From positions 124,001 to 188,000 of the forward strand of contig NZ_BDAC01000009.1 in NCBI RefSeq assembly GCF_002091635.1: a stretch of DNA of 64,000 nt. The letters run 5' to 3'. The notes below the pieces were generated by a model. It was not told the DNA's origin. It was given only the letters and a program-made list of their open reading frames with translations, and ran no database searches. Below, piece by piece: positions 18,912 to 29,779 of the stretch; within the stretch, counting starts at the first letter, position 1, and each line of letters opens with the position of its first letter. Origin of the DNA: Pseudomonas indica NBRC 103045 (GTDB lineage: Bacteria > Pseudomonadota > Gammaproteobacteria > Pseudomonadales > Pseudomonadaceae). The position numbers and the translations under genes were made by a program.

Positions 18912-20111
18912 TTAAGCTGCACTGAACGTCTTGTGCGGGTCGATGACGAATTTCTTCGGCACGCCGGCATCGAACTCGCCGTAGCCCTTGGGCGCGTCGT
19001 CCAGGCTGATCACCTGTACGCCGACCACTTCGGCGATGTTGATGCGGTCCCACATGATCGCTTGCATCAGCGCACGGTTGTACTTCATTACCGGGGTCTG
19101 GCCGGTGTGGAAGCTGTGCGACTTGGCCCAGCCGAGGCCGAAGCGGATGCTCAGGCTGCCGATCTTCGCCGCCGCGTCCACCGCGCCCGGGTCTTCGGTC
19201 ACGTAGAGGCCGGGGATGCCGATCTTGCCGGCCACGCGGGTGACTTGCATCAGCGAGTTGAGCACCGTTGCCGGCGCTTCGTGCTGGGCGCCCTGGTGAC
19301 CATGGCCACGTGCCTCGAAGCCCACCGCATCCACCGCACAGTCCACTTCCGGCTCGCCCAGCAGGTTGGCGATCTGCTCGTGCAGCGGAGTGTCCTGGGA
19401 CAGGTCGGCGATTTCGAAGCCCTGGGCCTTGGCGTGCTGCAGACGTACCGGGTTGACGTCACCGACGATCACCACCGCGGCGCCGAGCAGGCGGGCGGAA
19501 GCAGCGGCGGCCAGGCCGACCGGGCCGGCACCGGCCACGTAGACGGTGCTGCCCGGGCCGACGCCCGCAGTGACCGCGCCGTGGTAGCCGGTGGGCAGGA
19601 TGTCGGACAGGCAGGTCAGGTCACGGATCTTCTCCATGGCCTTGTCGCGATCCGGCAGCTTGAGCAGGTTGAAGTCGGCGTAGGGGACCAGCACGTACTC
19701 GGCCTGGCCGCCAGTCCAGTCGCCCATGTCGACGTAGCCATAGGCACCGCCGGCACGGGCCGGGTTGACGGTCAGGCAGACACCGGTGTGCATTTCCTTA
19801 CAGGAACGGCAGCGTCCGCACGCGACGTTGAAGGGGACGGAAACCAGGTCGCCGATCTTCAGGTTCTCCACATCACTGCCCTTCTCGATCACCTCACCGG
19901 TGATCTCGTGGCCCAGTACCAAGCCGACCTGGGCGGTGGTACGACCGCGCACCATGTGCTGGTCGGAACCGCAGATATTGGTGGAAACCACTTTGAGGAT
20001 GACCCCGTGCTCGATCTTGCGACCGCGCGGGTCCTGCATCTTGGGATAGTCGATCTTCTGGACCTCGACCTTACCCGCGCCGAGATAAACGACACCACGA
20101 TTACCAGACAT
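18912..20111 (-). CDS. fdhA: Glutathione-independent formaldehyde dehydrogenase
   Basis: Protein of 399 aa, cytoplasmic zinc medium-chain dehydrogenase. It carries the catalytic-zinc region STNICGSDQHMVRG, the structural-zinc Cys cluster CGRCRSCKEMHTGVC and the NAD-binding loop VYVAGAGPVGLAAAA. It oxidises formaldehyde to formate with NAD+, removing the formaldehyde made by betaine, dimethylglycine and sarcosine demethylation. ATG 20111 follows AAGGAGA, giving the expected family length; an upstream ATG at 20198 lacks support. It is the last gene of the glyA-sox-purU-fdhA cluster, separated from purU by 175 nt holding REP-like palindromes. Confidence 0.94.
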   Translation of the reverse strand: MSGNRGVVYLGAGKVEVQKIDYPKMQDPRGRKIEHGVILKVVSTNICGSDQHMVRGRTTAQVGLVLGHEITGEVIEKGSDVENLKIGDLVSVPFNVACGRCRSCKEMHTGVCLTVNPARAGGAYGYVDMGDWTGGQAEYVLVPYADFNLLKLPDRDKAMEKIRDLTCLSDILPTGYHGAVTAGVGPGSTVYVAGAGPVGLAAAASARLLGAAVVIVGDVNPVRLQHAKAQGFEIADLSQDTPLHEQIANLLGEPEVDCAVDAVGFEARGHGHQGAQHEAPATVLNSLMQVTRVAGKIGIPGLYVTEDPGAVDAAAKIGSLSIRFGLGWAKSHSFHTGQTPVMKYNRALMQAIMWDRINIAEVVGVQVISLDDAPKGYGEFDAGVPKKFVIDPHKTFSAA

Positions 20112-20235
20112 GCGTTGTTCTCCTTTCTTGTTGTGAAGGCGGAGGCGCAGCCGGCGGCCGCGCGGCCCCGTTCGGAACATCTGTCGGCTTTGTCGCAAGC
20201 GCCAAGGACGGCGCCAAAAGGTGAATCGGTATGTG

Positions 20236-20290
20236 CAGGGGTGAATTCATTCACCCGCTGGCCACGTTGGGCGAATGAATTCGCCCCTAC
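20236..20290. repeat. Palindromic GGGCGAATGAATTCGCCC-type repeat pair
   Basis: GGGGTGAATTCATTCACCC (from 20240) is followed by GGGCGAATGAATTCGCCCC (from 20269). Both are palindromes around GAATTC and form one of several copies of this family in the window. They lie between fdhA and purU. Confidence 0.75.
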
Positions 20291-21144
20291 AAAACAACGG
20301 TGCGGTTGGCGTGGAGGAACACACGCCGCTCGAGGAAGTAGCCCACTGCCTTGGCCAGGGTCAGGCATTCGATGTCGCGGCCCTTGGCGATCAGGTCTTC
20401 CGGATAGTGGGAATGGTCCACCGGCTCGACGCCCTGGGCGATGATCGGGCCCTCGTCGAGGTCGTTGTTGATGAAGTGGGCGGTGGCGCCGACCAGCTTG
20501 ACGCCCTTCTGGTACGCCTGGTGGTACGGCTTGGCGCCCTTGAAGCCAGGCAGCAGCGAGTGATGGATGTTGATCGCGCGGCCGTCCAGCTTGCGGCACA
20601 GCTCGGGCGAAAGCACCTGCATGTAGCGGGCGAGGATCACCAGCTCGGCACCGGTCTCTTCCACCACCTGCATCACCCGGCGCTCCTGGGAGGGCTTGTC
20701 GTTGGGGTCGAGCGGGAAGTGGTAGTAGGGGATGCCGTGCCAGCGCGCCAGGGGATCCAGGTCCGGGTGGTTGGAGACCACCGCGGTGATATCCATCGGT
20801 AACTGGCCGATGCGCTGGCGGTAGAGCAGGTCGTTCAGGCAGTGATCGGCCTTGGAGACCATGATCACCACCTTGGCGCGGTAGCCGGGCGGGGTCAGCT
20901 CGGTGCTCATGTCGAACGGCGCCACCCGCTCGGCCAGGCCGACGCGGAAGACCGCCTCGTCGAAGCCCTGCGGCGCGCGGAACTCGATGCGGATGAAGAA
21001 GCGACTGGCCAGGCGGTCGTCGAAGCTGTGGTGCTCGGTGACGTAGCAGCCCTGTTCGAACAGGTAGCGCGTCACCACGTCCACGGTGCCGAGCAGACTC
21101 GGGCTATGGGCGGTGAGAATCCAGGTATCGGGGGTGCGGCTCAT
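20287..21144 (-). CDS. purU: Formyltetrahydrofolate deformylase
   Basis: Protein of 285 aa. An N-terminal ACT domain (about 5-85; TAHSPSLLGTVDVVTRYLFE) precedes a formyltransferase-type catalytic domain with VSNHPDL, HHSLLPGFKGAKPYHQAY and DEGPIIAQ, which carry the catalytic N-H-D set. It hydrolyses 10-formyl-THF to THF and formate, restoring free THF for sarcosine oxidase. It follows soxG by 62 nt. The C-terminal end overlaps the palindromic repeat. Confidence 0.93.
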   Translation of the reverse strand: MSRTPDTWILTAHSPSLLGTVDVVTRYLFEQGCYVTEHHSFDDRLASRFFIRIEFRAPQGFDEAVFRVGLAERVAPFDMSTELTPPGYRAKVVIMVSKADHCLNDLLYRQRIGQLPMDITAVVSNHPDLDPLARWHGIPYYHFPLDPNDKPSQERRVMQVVEETGAELVILARYMQVLSPELCRKLDGRAINIHHSLLPGFKGAKPYHQAYQKGVKLVGATAHFINNDLDEGPIIAQGVEPVDHSHYPEDLIAKGRDIECLTLAKAVGYFLERRVFLHANRTVVL

Positions 21145-21206
21145 GTCGATCTCCCAGGCTGCTCGGGGTATGGGGTGGACGGCTTGCTATCCATCCACCC
21201 TGCGGC

Positions 21207-21839
21207 TCACGCCTCGATCGCCAACCCGAACTCGGCGCTGGCGTCCTGCAGCCAGAGCCAGATGTAGTCGGCGAAGCTGCGCCGTACCACCAGCTCCCAG
21301 GTTTCCTCGGCGGTATGCCGGATCACCAGCTGGGTCTTGGCGAAGTGGGTCCCCACCGCCTTGCCCACCGGGAAATTGCTCGGATGGACGTCGTAGGAGG
21401 TGGACTTCATCAGCATCTCGCGAACCTTCGGACCGCTCAGTTCGAGCAGGGTCTGGCCGCCGCTAACGTTGACCACCGCATAGTGCAGCTCGTTGCCGAG
21501 GGCTTCGCGCAGACGCTTCTCGGTGGCGAACTCCTCGCCACGCGGAACGATCAGCAGCCACTCGTCCGGGGCCAGCCATTGCAGCGAGAGGCTGCCGTTG
21601 GCAACCAGGGTCAGCGCCACCGGCAACTCGACGCCGAGAGCCTTGTGCACGCCGCCGGCGAAGGCCGGGTCCTTGGCATCGCCGCGCAGGGTCAGATGGC
21701 CGAGCAGCTTCTTCTCGCGCAGGTGCACACCGGCACCGGATTTGCCCTTGCCCACCAGCTCGGCGAGGCCGGCGTGGTGCAGCGGGGATTGCCCTTCGAT
21801 CTTGTCCGGGCGTTGTTTGTAGACGTTGACTGCGGTCAT
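21207..21839 (-). CDS. soxG: Sarcosine oxidase gamma subunit
   Basis: Protein of 210 aa, SoxG/GcvT-like fold (QWLAPDEWLLIVPRGEE, NVSGGQTLLELSGPKVREML). It is the gamma subunit of heterotetrameric sarcosine oxidase, which packs on the alpha subunit. It normally follows soxA closely; here a 209-nt REP-containing spacer (21840-22048) intervenes. Confidence 0.93.
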   Translation of the reverse strand: MTAVNVYKQRPDKIEGQSPLHHAGLAELVGKGKSGAGVHLREKKLLGHLTLRGDAKDPAFAGGVHKALGVELPVALTLVANGSLSLQWLAPDEWLLIVPRGEEFATEKRLREALGNELHYAVVNVSGGQTLLELSGPKVREMLMKSTSYDVHPSNFPVGKAVGTHFAKTQLVIRHTAEETWELVVRRSFADYIWLWLQDASAEFGLAIEA

Positions 21840-21910
21840 GGTTCACCTGCCTGGGCGCTGTGGGGCGCCGTTGGAATTCTTGGTGTGGCGGGTTTTATGC
21901 GCTCGCCGAA

Positions 21911-22030
21911 GCATCGCCCCCTCACCCCTGCCCTCTCCCCAAAGGGGCGAGGGAGTTGTACGTGCATGACCGCAACACCGTTGCCATCCCCTCTCCCCGC
22001 TGGGGAGAGGGTTAGAGTGAGGGGGCGGAG
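21911..22030. repeat. REP pair between soxA and soxG
   Basis: CCCCCTCACCCCTGCCCTCT (from 21918) and GGGGAGAGGGTTAGAGTGAG (from 22004) are inverted copies of the common CCCTCTCCCC/GGGGAGAGGG Pseudomonas repeat. They form one REP pair inside the sox operon, where they could modulate mRNA decay or expression downstream. Confidence 0.8.
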
Positions 22031-22048
22031 TCCAGCCATACACATCGG

Positions 22049-25000
22049 TCAAACGTTCTGCCGCTCCCCCTTCGGGTCATAGAACACCGAAGACACGATC
22101 TCCGCCTCGATCACGCTGCCATCGGCCAGGGGTGCGAAGACCCGCTCGCCCATGCGCTTGAGGCCGCCCTTGACCACCGCCATGGCGAAGCTGTGGCCCA
22201 TGGTGGCGCTCATGTAGCTGGAGGTGACGTGGCCGACCATGGTCATGGGGATCGACTGCTTGGGATCGAACACCAGTTGCGCGCCTTCCGGCAGGACCTT
22301 GAGCGGATCGATGGGCTTGAGGCCGACCAGTTGCTTGCGGTCTTCGCGCAGGCAGTCCTCGCGGTTCATCCCGCGCCAGCCGATCCAGGAGAACGGCTTG
22401 GTGCGGCCGACGCACCAGCCCATGTTCAGGTCGTCCGGGGTCACCGAGGCATCGGTGTCCTGGCCGACGATGATGAAGCCCTTCTCCGCACGCAACACGT
22501 GCATGGTCTCGGTGCCGTACGGGGTCAGGTCGTACTTCTTGCCGGCCTCGATCAACTTTTCCCAGACGCCCAGGGCGTAGTCGGCCTGGACGTTCACTTC
22601 GTAGGAAAGCTCGCCGGTGAAGGAGATACGGAACACCCGCGCCGGTACGCCGGCGACGTTGCCCTCTTTCCAGGTCATGAACGGGAAGCCGTCCTTGTCC
22701 AGATCGATATCGGTGACCTCGGCCAGCAGCTTGCGGCTGTTCGGGCCGGACAGGGTCATGGTCGCCCAGTGGTCGGTGACCGAGGTGAAGTACACCTTCA
22801 GCTCCGGCCACTCGGTCTGGTGGTACAGCTCCAGCCACTGCAGTACGCGGGCGGCGCCGCCGGTGGTGGTGGTCATCAGGAAGTGGTTGTCAGCCAGACA
22901 GGCGGTCACGCCGTCGTCGAAGACCATGCCGTCTTCCTTGCACATCAGGCCGTAGCGCGCCTTGCCCACGTCCAGCTTGGTCCAGGCGTTGGTGTAGACA
23001 CGGTTGAGGAACTCACGGGCATCCGGGCCCTGGATGTCGATCTTGCCGAGGGTCGAGGCGTCGAGGATGCCGACGCTGTTGCGCACCGCCAGGCACTCGC
23101 GGGCCACGGCAGCATGCAGGTCTTCGCCCTTCTTCGGGAAGTACCAGGGACGCTTCCACTGGCCGACATCCTCGAACTCGGCACCGTTGGCCACGTGCCA
23201 GGCCTGCATCGCGGTGTAACGCTTGGGCTCGAACAGGTGGCCGCAGTGACGGCCGGCCACGGCGCCGAAGGTCACCGGGGTGTAGTTCGGGCGGAACATG
23301 GTGGTGCCCATCTGCGGGATGCTGATCCCCATCGAACGGGCGGCGATGGCCAGGCCGTTGATGTTGCCCAGCTTGCCCTGGTCGGTACCGAAGCCCAGCG
23401 CGGTGTAGCGCTTGACGTGCTCGACCGACTCGAAACCTTCACGGGTGGCCAGTTCGATGCCGGCGGCGGTGACGTCGTTCTGCAGGTCGACGAACTGCTT
23501 GGGCGCACGCGCCGTGGGCTTCTCGTGGGGGACCTGGAACAGCGCGATAGCCGCTTCCTCGACACGCTTCTCGGTGCGCGGCAGGTCGCCCGCCGTCGCC
23601 TTGAAGCCGGTTTCGGCGGCCGCCTTGACGCCCGCTTCGAAGCCGTTGGCGATCACGTCGCCGAGCTTGAACACACCGTTCACCGCACCGGCGTCGATGC
23701 GCTTCTGCAAACCGTTGCCCTCGCCGGGCACGAAGGCCAGGATGTCTTCGCGCCATTCCGGACGGCCGCCCAGGTGCGACGCCAAGTGCACTACTGGGCT
23801 GTAGCCGCCGGAGCTGGCGACCAGATCGCAATCCAGCCACTCGCCGGGGCTGGTGACTTTCATCGCCACCGGGTCGATGGCCGCCACACGGGCGGCTTCC
23901 ACCCGCTTGCCGCCGCGCACGTCGATCACCGAGCTGCCGGTGAGCACGCGCACGCCGCGGGAACGTACTTCCTCGACCCAGCTGCCGCGCGGGTTGGAAC
24001 GCGCATCGGCGACCGCCACCACCTGCAGGCCGGCATCGAGCCAGTCGAGGGCGGTGCGGTAGGCGTAATCGTTGTTGGTGGCCAGGACCAGTTTCTTGCC
24101 CGGCGCCACGCCGTAGCGACGCACGTAGGTGGAGACGGCGCCGGCCAGCATGTTGCCGGGCACGTCGTTGTTGGCGTACACCAGCGGCCGCTCGTGGGCG
24201 CCGGCGGCCAGCACCACCCGGCCGGCACGCACGCGGTGCACGCGGTGACGGGCCTGGGGCGCGCTGAAGGCGCCCAGCGGAGCGGTTTCGCCGAGATGAT
24301 CGGTACGGCGCTCGTGGATGGTGAGGAAATTGTGGTCGTGGTAGCCGTTCACCGTGGCGCGCGGCAGCAGGGTCACTTCCGGCAAGGTCTTCAGCTCGGC
24401 GACCACCTTGGCGACCCATTCCGCGGCGGGCTTGCCGTCGAGGGTCTCGCGGGTGTCCAGCAGGCTGCCGCCGAACTCTTCCTGTTCATCGGCAAGGATC
24501 ACCCGCGCCCCGCTGCGGCCCGCGGCCAAGGCGGCGGCGAGACCGGCCGGGCCGGCGCCGATCACCAGCACGTCGCAGTGCTGGTTGATGTGGTCGTAGA
24601 TGTCCGGGTCGTTTTCCAGCGGCGCGCGGCCCAGCCCGGCGGCCTTGCGGATGTACTTCTCGTAGGTCATCCACAGCGACGAGGGGTACATGAAGGTCTT
24701 GTAGTAGAAACCGGGCGGCATCATCTTGCCGCCGACCTTGCCGAGAATGCCCATCAGGTCGTTGTTGACGCTCGGCCAGCCGTTGGTGCTGGCCGCCACC
24801 AAGCCGCTGTACAGCGCCTGCTGGGTGGCACGCACGTTGGGGATCTGGGTCTCTTCGCGGGAGCCGATCTGCAACACGGCGTTCGGCTCTTCGGCACCGG
24901 CGGCGACGATGCCGCGCGGGCGGGAATACTTGAAGCTGCGGCCGATCACATCGACGCCGTTGGCCAGCAGGGCCGCGGCCAGGGTGTCGCCGGCGTAGCC

Positions 25001-25087
25001 CTGGTAGGTCTCGCCGTTGAAGGTGAAGGTCAGCGGCTGGCTGCGGTCGATGCGGCCGCCACGGGACAGACGATTGACCTGGCTCAT
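22049..25087 (-). CDS. soxA: Sarcosine oxidase alpha subunit
   Basis: Protein of 1012 aa. The N-terminal ferredoxin-like domain (about 15-100, LTFTFNGETYQGYAGDTLA) is followed by an NAD-binding Rossmann domain with VLVIGAGPAGLAAALAAGRS (about 174-193) and a C-terminal GCV_T/THF domain (about 600-1000). The alpha subunit holds NAD and the THF site where the sarcosine methyl group is captured as 5,10-methylene-THF. Its ATG overlaps the soxD stop (ATGA). Length is that of the family. Confidence 0.95.
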   Translation of the reverse strand: MSQVNRLSRGGRIDRSQPLTFTFNGETYQGYAGDTLAAALLANGVDVIGRSFKYSRPRGIVAAGAEEPNAVLQIGSREETQIPNVRATQQALYSGLVAASTNGWPSVNNDLMGILGKVGGKMMPPGFYYKTFMYPSSLWMTYEKYIRKAAGLGRAPLENDPDIYDHINQHCDVLVIGAGPAGLAAALAAGRSGARVILADEQEEFGGSLLDTRETLDGKPAAEWVAKVVAELKTLPEVTLLPRATVNGYHDHNFLTIHERRTDHLGETAPLGAFSAPQARHRVHRVRAGRVVLAAGAHERPLVYANNDVPGNMLAGAVSTYVRRYGVAPGKKLVLATNNDYAYRTALDWLDAGLQVVAVADARSNPRGSWVEEVRSRGVRVLTGSSVIDVRGGKRVEAARVAAIDPVAMKVTSPGEWLDCDLVASSGGYSPVVHLASHLGGRPEWREDILAFVPGEGNGLQKRIDAGAVNGVFKLGDVIANGFEAGVKAAAETGFKATAGDLPRTEKRVEEAAIALFQVPHEKPTARAPKQFVDLQNDVTAAGIELATREGFESVEHVKRYTALGFGTDQGKLGNINGLAIAARSMGISIPQMGTTMFRPNYTPVTFGAVAGRHCGHLFEPKRYTAMQAWHVANGAEFEDVGQWKRPWYFPKKGEDLHAAVARECLAVRNSVGILDASTLGKIDIQGPDAREFLNRVYTNAWTKLDVGKARYGLMCKEDGMVFDDGVTACLADNHFLMTTTTGGAARVLQWLELYHQTEWPELKVYFTSVTDHWATMTLSGPNSRKLLAEVTDIDLDKDGFPFMTWKEGNVAGVPARVFRISFTGELSYEVNVQADYALGVWEKLIEAGKKYDLTPYGTETMHVLRAEKGFIIVGQDTDASVTPDDLNMGWCVGRTKPFSWIGWRGMNREDCLREDRKQLVGLKPIDPLKVLPEGAQLVFDPKQSIPMTMVGHVTSSYMSATMGHSFAMAVVKGGLKRMGERVFAPLADGSVIEAEIVSSVFYDPKGERQNV

Positions 25088-25410
25088 GCCGTTACTCCTT
25101 TCGCTACGGGCTTCTTCTCGCTACCGCCAGCCTCGGTCACGCTGGGTTTCTCGCCGATCTTGTAGGTCTCGAGAATCTCGTAGCTGATGGTGTGACGGGT
25201 GGCGTTGAAATACTTGCGGCAACCGGCCGCGTGCAGCCACAGCTCGTGGTGCAGGCCGCGCGGGTTGTCGCGGAAGAACAGATAGTCGCCCCACTCCTCG
25301 TCGGTGCAGGCGTTCGGGTCCAGCGGCCGAGCGATGTGCGCCTGGCCGGCGGCGTGGAACTCCTCTTCGGAGCGCAGTTCGCCACAGTGGGGACAGAAAA
25401 TGTGAAGCAT
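25084..25410 (-). CDS. soxD: Sarcosine oxidase delta subunit
   Basis: Protein of 108 aa. It has the zinc-binding pattern FCPHCGELRSEEEFH at the N-terminus and HELWLHAAGCRKYF with further ligands, the SoxD hallmark. ATG 25410 follows GAGGAG; the open frame upstream overlaps soxB and is not used. It lies 11 nt after soxB and overlaps soxA by 4 nt, so all three subunits are coupled. Confidence 0.95.
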   Translation of the reverse strand: MLHIFCPHCGELRSEEEFHAAGQAHIARPLDPNACTDEEWGDYLFFRDNPRGLHHELWLHAAGCRKYFNATRHTISYEILETYKIGEKPSVTEAGGSEKKPVAKGVTA

Positions 25411-25421
25411 GGCGAGTCTCC

Positions 25422-26672
25422 TCAGTGCGCCACGGCGGCAGCGCCGTGTTCGTCGATCAATGCGCCGGTATGGAAGCGTTCCAGGGCGAACGGCTTGGCC
25501 AGCGGATGCATCTCGCCGGTAGCCAGGCTGGCCGCGAATACGTGGCCCGAACCCGGGGTGGCCTTGAAGCCACCGGTACCCCAGCCGCAGTTGAAGAACA
25601 GGTTCTTCACCGGCGTCTTGGAGATGACCGGGCAGGCGTCCGGGCTGGTGTCGACGATGCCGCCCCACTGGCGGTTCATGCGCACCCGGGACAGGATCGG
25701 GAACATCTCGACGATGGCCTGCAGGGTGTGTTCGATGGTCGGGTAGGAGCCGCGCTGGCCGTAGCCGTTGTAGCCGTCGATGCCGGCGCCGATGACCAGG
25801 TCGCCCTTGTCCGACTGGCTGATGTAGCCGTGAACGGCGTTGGACATGATCACGCTGTCGATGATCGGCTTGATCGGTTCGGACACCAGCGCCTGCAGCG
25901 GATGCGACTCGATCGGCAGGCGGAAGCCGGCGAGCTTGGCCATGTGTCCGGAATTACCGGCGGTGACCACGCCGACGCGCTTGGCGCCGATGAAACCGCG
26001 CGTGGTCTCGACGCCGATCACGGCGCCGTCCTGCTTGCGGAAGCCGATCACTTCGGTCTGCTGGATCAGGTCGACACCGGCGGCATCGGCGGCGCGGGCA
26101 TAGCCCCAGGCCACCGCGTCGTGACGGGCGACGCCACCGCGACGCTGGACGGTCGCGCCCATGATCGGGTAGCGGGTGTTCTTGCTGCAGTCCAGGTAAG
26201 GAATCTCGGCGGCCACCTGCTCGGCATTGAGCAGTTCGCCGTCGATGCCGTTGAGGCGGTTGGCACTCACCCGGCGCTCGGAATCGCGCATGTCCTGCAG
26301 GGTGTGGCAGAGGTTGTAGACCCCGCGCGGCGAGTACATGACGTTGTAGTTGATGTCCTGGGACAGGCCTTCCCACAGCTTCATGGCGTGTTCGTACAGT
26401 TGCGCCGACTCGTCCCACAGGTAGTTGGAGCGGACGATGGTGGTGTTGCGCGCGGTGTTGCCGCCGCCCAGCCAGCCCTTCTCCACCACGGCGACGTTCT
26501 TCACGCCGAATTCCTTGGCCAGGTAATAGGCCGTGGCCAGGCCATGGCCGCCGCCGCCGACGATGACCACGTCGTAGACCGGCTTCGGCGTGGGATTGCG
26601 CCACATGCGCTGCCAATTCTCATGGTGGCTGAGCGAGTGCTTGAACAGGCCGAAGCCGGAATAACGTTGCAT
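25422..26672 (-). CDS. soxB: Sarcosine oxidase beta subunit
   Basis: Protein of 416 aa, FAD-dependent DAO-type fold. The dinucleotide-binding motif [20 protein letters not shown] lies at residues 35-54 and [14 protein letters not shown] at 71-84. H184 in [10 protein letters not shown] corresponds by context to the histidine that carries covalent FMN in characterised enzymes (inference). The beta subunit oxidises sarcosine to glycine and passes electrons through FMN to oxygen. It follows glyA by 71 nt. Confidence 0.95.
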   Translation of the reverse strand: MQRYSGFGLFKHSLSHHENWQRMWRNPTPKPVYDVVIVGGGGHGLATAYYLAKEFGVKNVAVVEKGWLGGGNTARNTTIVRSNYLWDESAQLYEHAMKLWEGLSQDINYNVMYSPRGVYNLCHTLQDMRDSERRVSANRLNGIDGELLNAEQVAAEIPYLDCSKNTRYPIMGATVQRRGGVARHDAVAWGYARAADAAGVDLIQQTEVIGFRKQDGAVIGVETTRGFIGAKRVGVVTAGNSGHMAKLAGFRLPIESHPLQALVSEPIKPIIDSVIMSNAVHGYISQSDKGDLVIGAGIDGYNGYGQRGSYPTIEHTLQAIVEMFPILSRVRMNRQWGGIVDTSPDACPVISKTPVKNLFFNCGWGTGGFKATPGSGHVFAASLATGEMHPLAKPFALERFHTGALIDEHGAAAVAH

Positions 26673-26743
26673 CTGTAGGCTCCTGGTTTCATTCCCCTCC
26701 CCCGCTTACGGGAGAGGGTCCGGGGGAGAGGGTCGCTTGCTGC

Positions 26744-27997
<1,254 letters not shown>

Positions 27998-28109
27998 CGC
28001 GGGTCTCCCGGCGCTGGCACGCGTATCAATGAGGGGTTGTCCTTGGAGGCGATGGTATGGCCGGGCCTACGCAGCGGTATGCCTGGGGACGCCACGGGAG
28101 AATGCGTTT

Positions 28110-28136
28110 GCGACATGGGGCGTCGCCGATGGACAA
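28110..28136. promoter_or_regulatory. Candidate GbdR operator upstream of glyA
   Basis: GCGACATGGGGCG (28110-28122) is followed directly by TCGCCGATGGACAA (28123-28136). The second part matches TCGCCCATGGACAA in the gbcA/gbcB intergenic region at 13 of 14 bases, and the first shares GCGACAT with both gbc sites and the dgc operon promoter. Both operons are induced by glycine betaine or dimethylglycine through GbdR in P. aeruginosa. A SouR-type sarcosine sensor is the alternative binder. Confidence 0.5.
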
Positions 28137-28162
28137 CCACGGTCCCGCGCCGGTTTATCCCC

Positions 28163-28927
28163 TCAGCGGACCAGCCATTCGCGCAGCCCCCAGAGCGCCA
28201 GGAAATGCCCGGGATAGAGCAGGTACGCCCAGCGTCGCATGGGCGGTACCGGGAAGCGTGGCGGATGACGCAACAACCACAAACCGATGAAAGGCGCGAC
28301 GAAACAGGTAGCGATCACCAGCCAGGCGAACGGTTGCAGGGCCCATGCCCGGGCGTAGATTTCCCACCAATAGTTCGCCGCCAGGCAGATCACCCCGGGC
28401 AGCAGTTTCCAGCCCTCGCCACGCAGCGCCAGCAGGAAGGCGGCGGGCAGCACCGCGCCGAAGAGGCCGAACATCAGGTCTTCGTGGAGCCACGCGGCGA
28501 GCAGCAAGGCAGCCAGCCCCAGGCCCCGGTCCAGCCGCCCGGGCCGCGCCATGGCATTGGCGATCAGCATGCCGAGGGCGAGGGTCGGCAGCACATTGAG
28601 ACTTCCCGGCCACTCCACCAGCAACCGATAGGGGAATTCGGACAGCACGGCGAAGGCCAGCAGCCAGCCCAGGTAGCGCACGCGGAGCGGAGAATGCCCC
28701 GGTACTACCGGACGCGCGACGTTCACCGCGATGGCCAGGCAGAAGAAGGGAAACGCCAGCCGCCCGGGGACATAAAGAAATGCGGTCTCGAACCAGACAT
28801 GGCGCAAGTGGTCCAGCACCATGCTGAGCATGGCCAGCCACTTGATCAGGTCGAGTGCCGCATCGCGCGGCAGGGAAACGGCCCGCTCCGGGCAGGCCGT
28901 CAGGTCGGAAACGTCGTGCTGCAGCAT
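28163..28927 (-). CDS. TraX family membrane protein (acetyltransferase-like)
   Basis: Protein of 254 aa with about seven hydrophobic helices. The opening DLIKWLAMLSMVLDHLRHVW and the PGRLAFPFFCLAIAVNVAR stretch are typical of TraX proteins, named for F-pilin N-acetylation. Chromosomal homologues occur in many bacteria without conjugation genes and their substrate is unknown. ATG 28927 follows GCGGAG and fits the family N-terminus; the open frame continues to 29032 without support. Confidence 0.78.
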   Translation of the reverse strand: MLQHDVSDLTACPERAVSLPRDAALDLIKWLAMLSMVLDHLRHVWFETAFLYVPGRLAFPFFCLAIAVNVARPVVPGHSPLRVRYLGWLLAFAVLSEFPYRLLVEWPGSLNVLPTLALGMLIANAMARPGRLDRGLGLAALLLAAWLHEDLMFGLFGAVLPAAFLLALRGEGWKLLPGVICLAANYWWEIYARAWALQPFAWLVIATCFVAPFIGLWLLRHPPRFPVPPMRRWAYLLYPGHFLALWGLREWLVR

Positions 28928-29042
28928 GGCTCCGCCGTGTCGAAGGCTATCGCGGCAGCATAGTCGCATCCGCCGGCCCGCGGGGCGCGCACGGCAAGTC
29001 TGCCGGCTTCCCTGACGGGCCCGGCTGGCCATGCGGCACGCA

Positions 29043-29345
29043 TTACTCCTGGTTCAGCTCACTCAGGCAACTGCTCGAGGCACTGACCAGGCGCTGCTGC
29101 ATCTGCGGCGTGATGCCCGTCTTGCTGTGCAGCTCTTCCATCTCGGCTTCGCTGAACTCATCGCTGACCTTGTCGGCAGCGCATTCGCAATAGTCCTTCG
29201 CAGCGTCCTCGCCATGGGTGGACTTGGAACTGGCCACGCACTCCTTGATGAAATCCGCCTTGCCACCGGCGGGCCAGTCGGCAGCAGCCGCCGGCAGGGT
29301 GACGGCCAGGGAGGCGAACAGGGCGAGCAGAGGGTGATAGCGCAT
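29043..29345 (-). CDS. Small exported cysteine-containing protein
   Basis: Protein of 100 aa with a signal peptide (cleavage likely after AAAA at about residue 22). The mature part is acidic, helical and holds four cysteines, two in YCECAAD. AAAAGGAG precedes the ATG. No named family is recognised; likely periplasmic with disulfides. Confidence 0.75.
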   Translation of the reverse strand: MRYHPLLALFASLAVTLPAAAADWPAGGKADFIKECVASSKSTHGEDAAKDYCECAADKVSDEFSEAEMEELHSKTGITPQMQQRLVSASSSCLSELNQE

Positions 29346-29454
29346 GGGAACACTCCTTTTCGAAAGGCGGCGACAAGCCGAACGCTTGTGCCCTTAGTTC
29401 TGAAACCAGAATAGCGGCTGGAGTTCCTCGACAAGCCTGACGGTTTACACACAG

Positions 29455-29610
29455 CCACGGTGGACAGCCCTGTGGACAAGCTGTCGACACCTCGCTACGG
29501 CCCGCAACCCGGGGCGTGCGCCGCGAAGCGAGCGTTTTATGAACGATTTCAACGGCTTGCCGCTTCGGCTTTCGCACAGAAGTACCGCGCTGTGCATAAC
29601 CTGTGCGCTC
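29455..29610 (+). repeat. DnaA-box-like intergenic repeat, copy A
   Basis: Starts with CCTGTGGACAAGCTGTCGAC (29469-29488) and ends with CGCACAGAAG...GCTGTGCATAACCTGTGC. TGTGCATAA at 29591-29599 is a perfect match to the inverse DnaA box (TTATNCACA). Copies B, C and D share the same two ends about 110 bp apart. The rest of the 434-nt gap 29346-29779 shows only the ltaE leader. Confidence 0.6.
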
Positions 29611-29779
29611 CCGCCGCCAGCCCAGGCAGTCCGCAGCCTGCGGAAGAATGTCCACTTTTCGTCCAGGGAATGGGCTGCAACAAGATGTCGCTTGCACTCA
29701 CTCGCCCGGCCCGGGCTTGGCGTAAAGTACGGCCATCCGCCCGACCGCGACGGCGGGCGACCGAAACAAGGAATCAGGC

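Noticed and set aside
22193-25165. Plus-strand frame of 990 codons opposite soxA
   Set aside because: Pure GC-rich shadow of soxA, which shows all expected domains.
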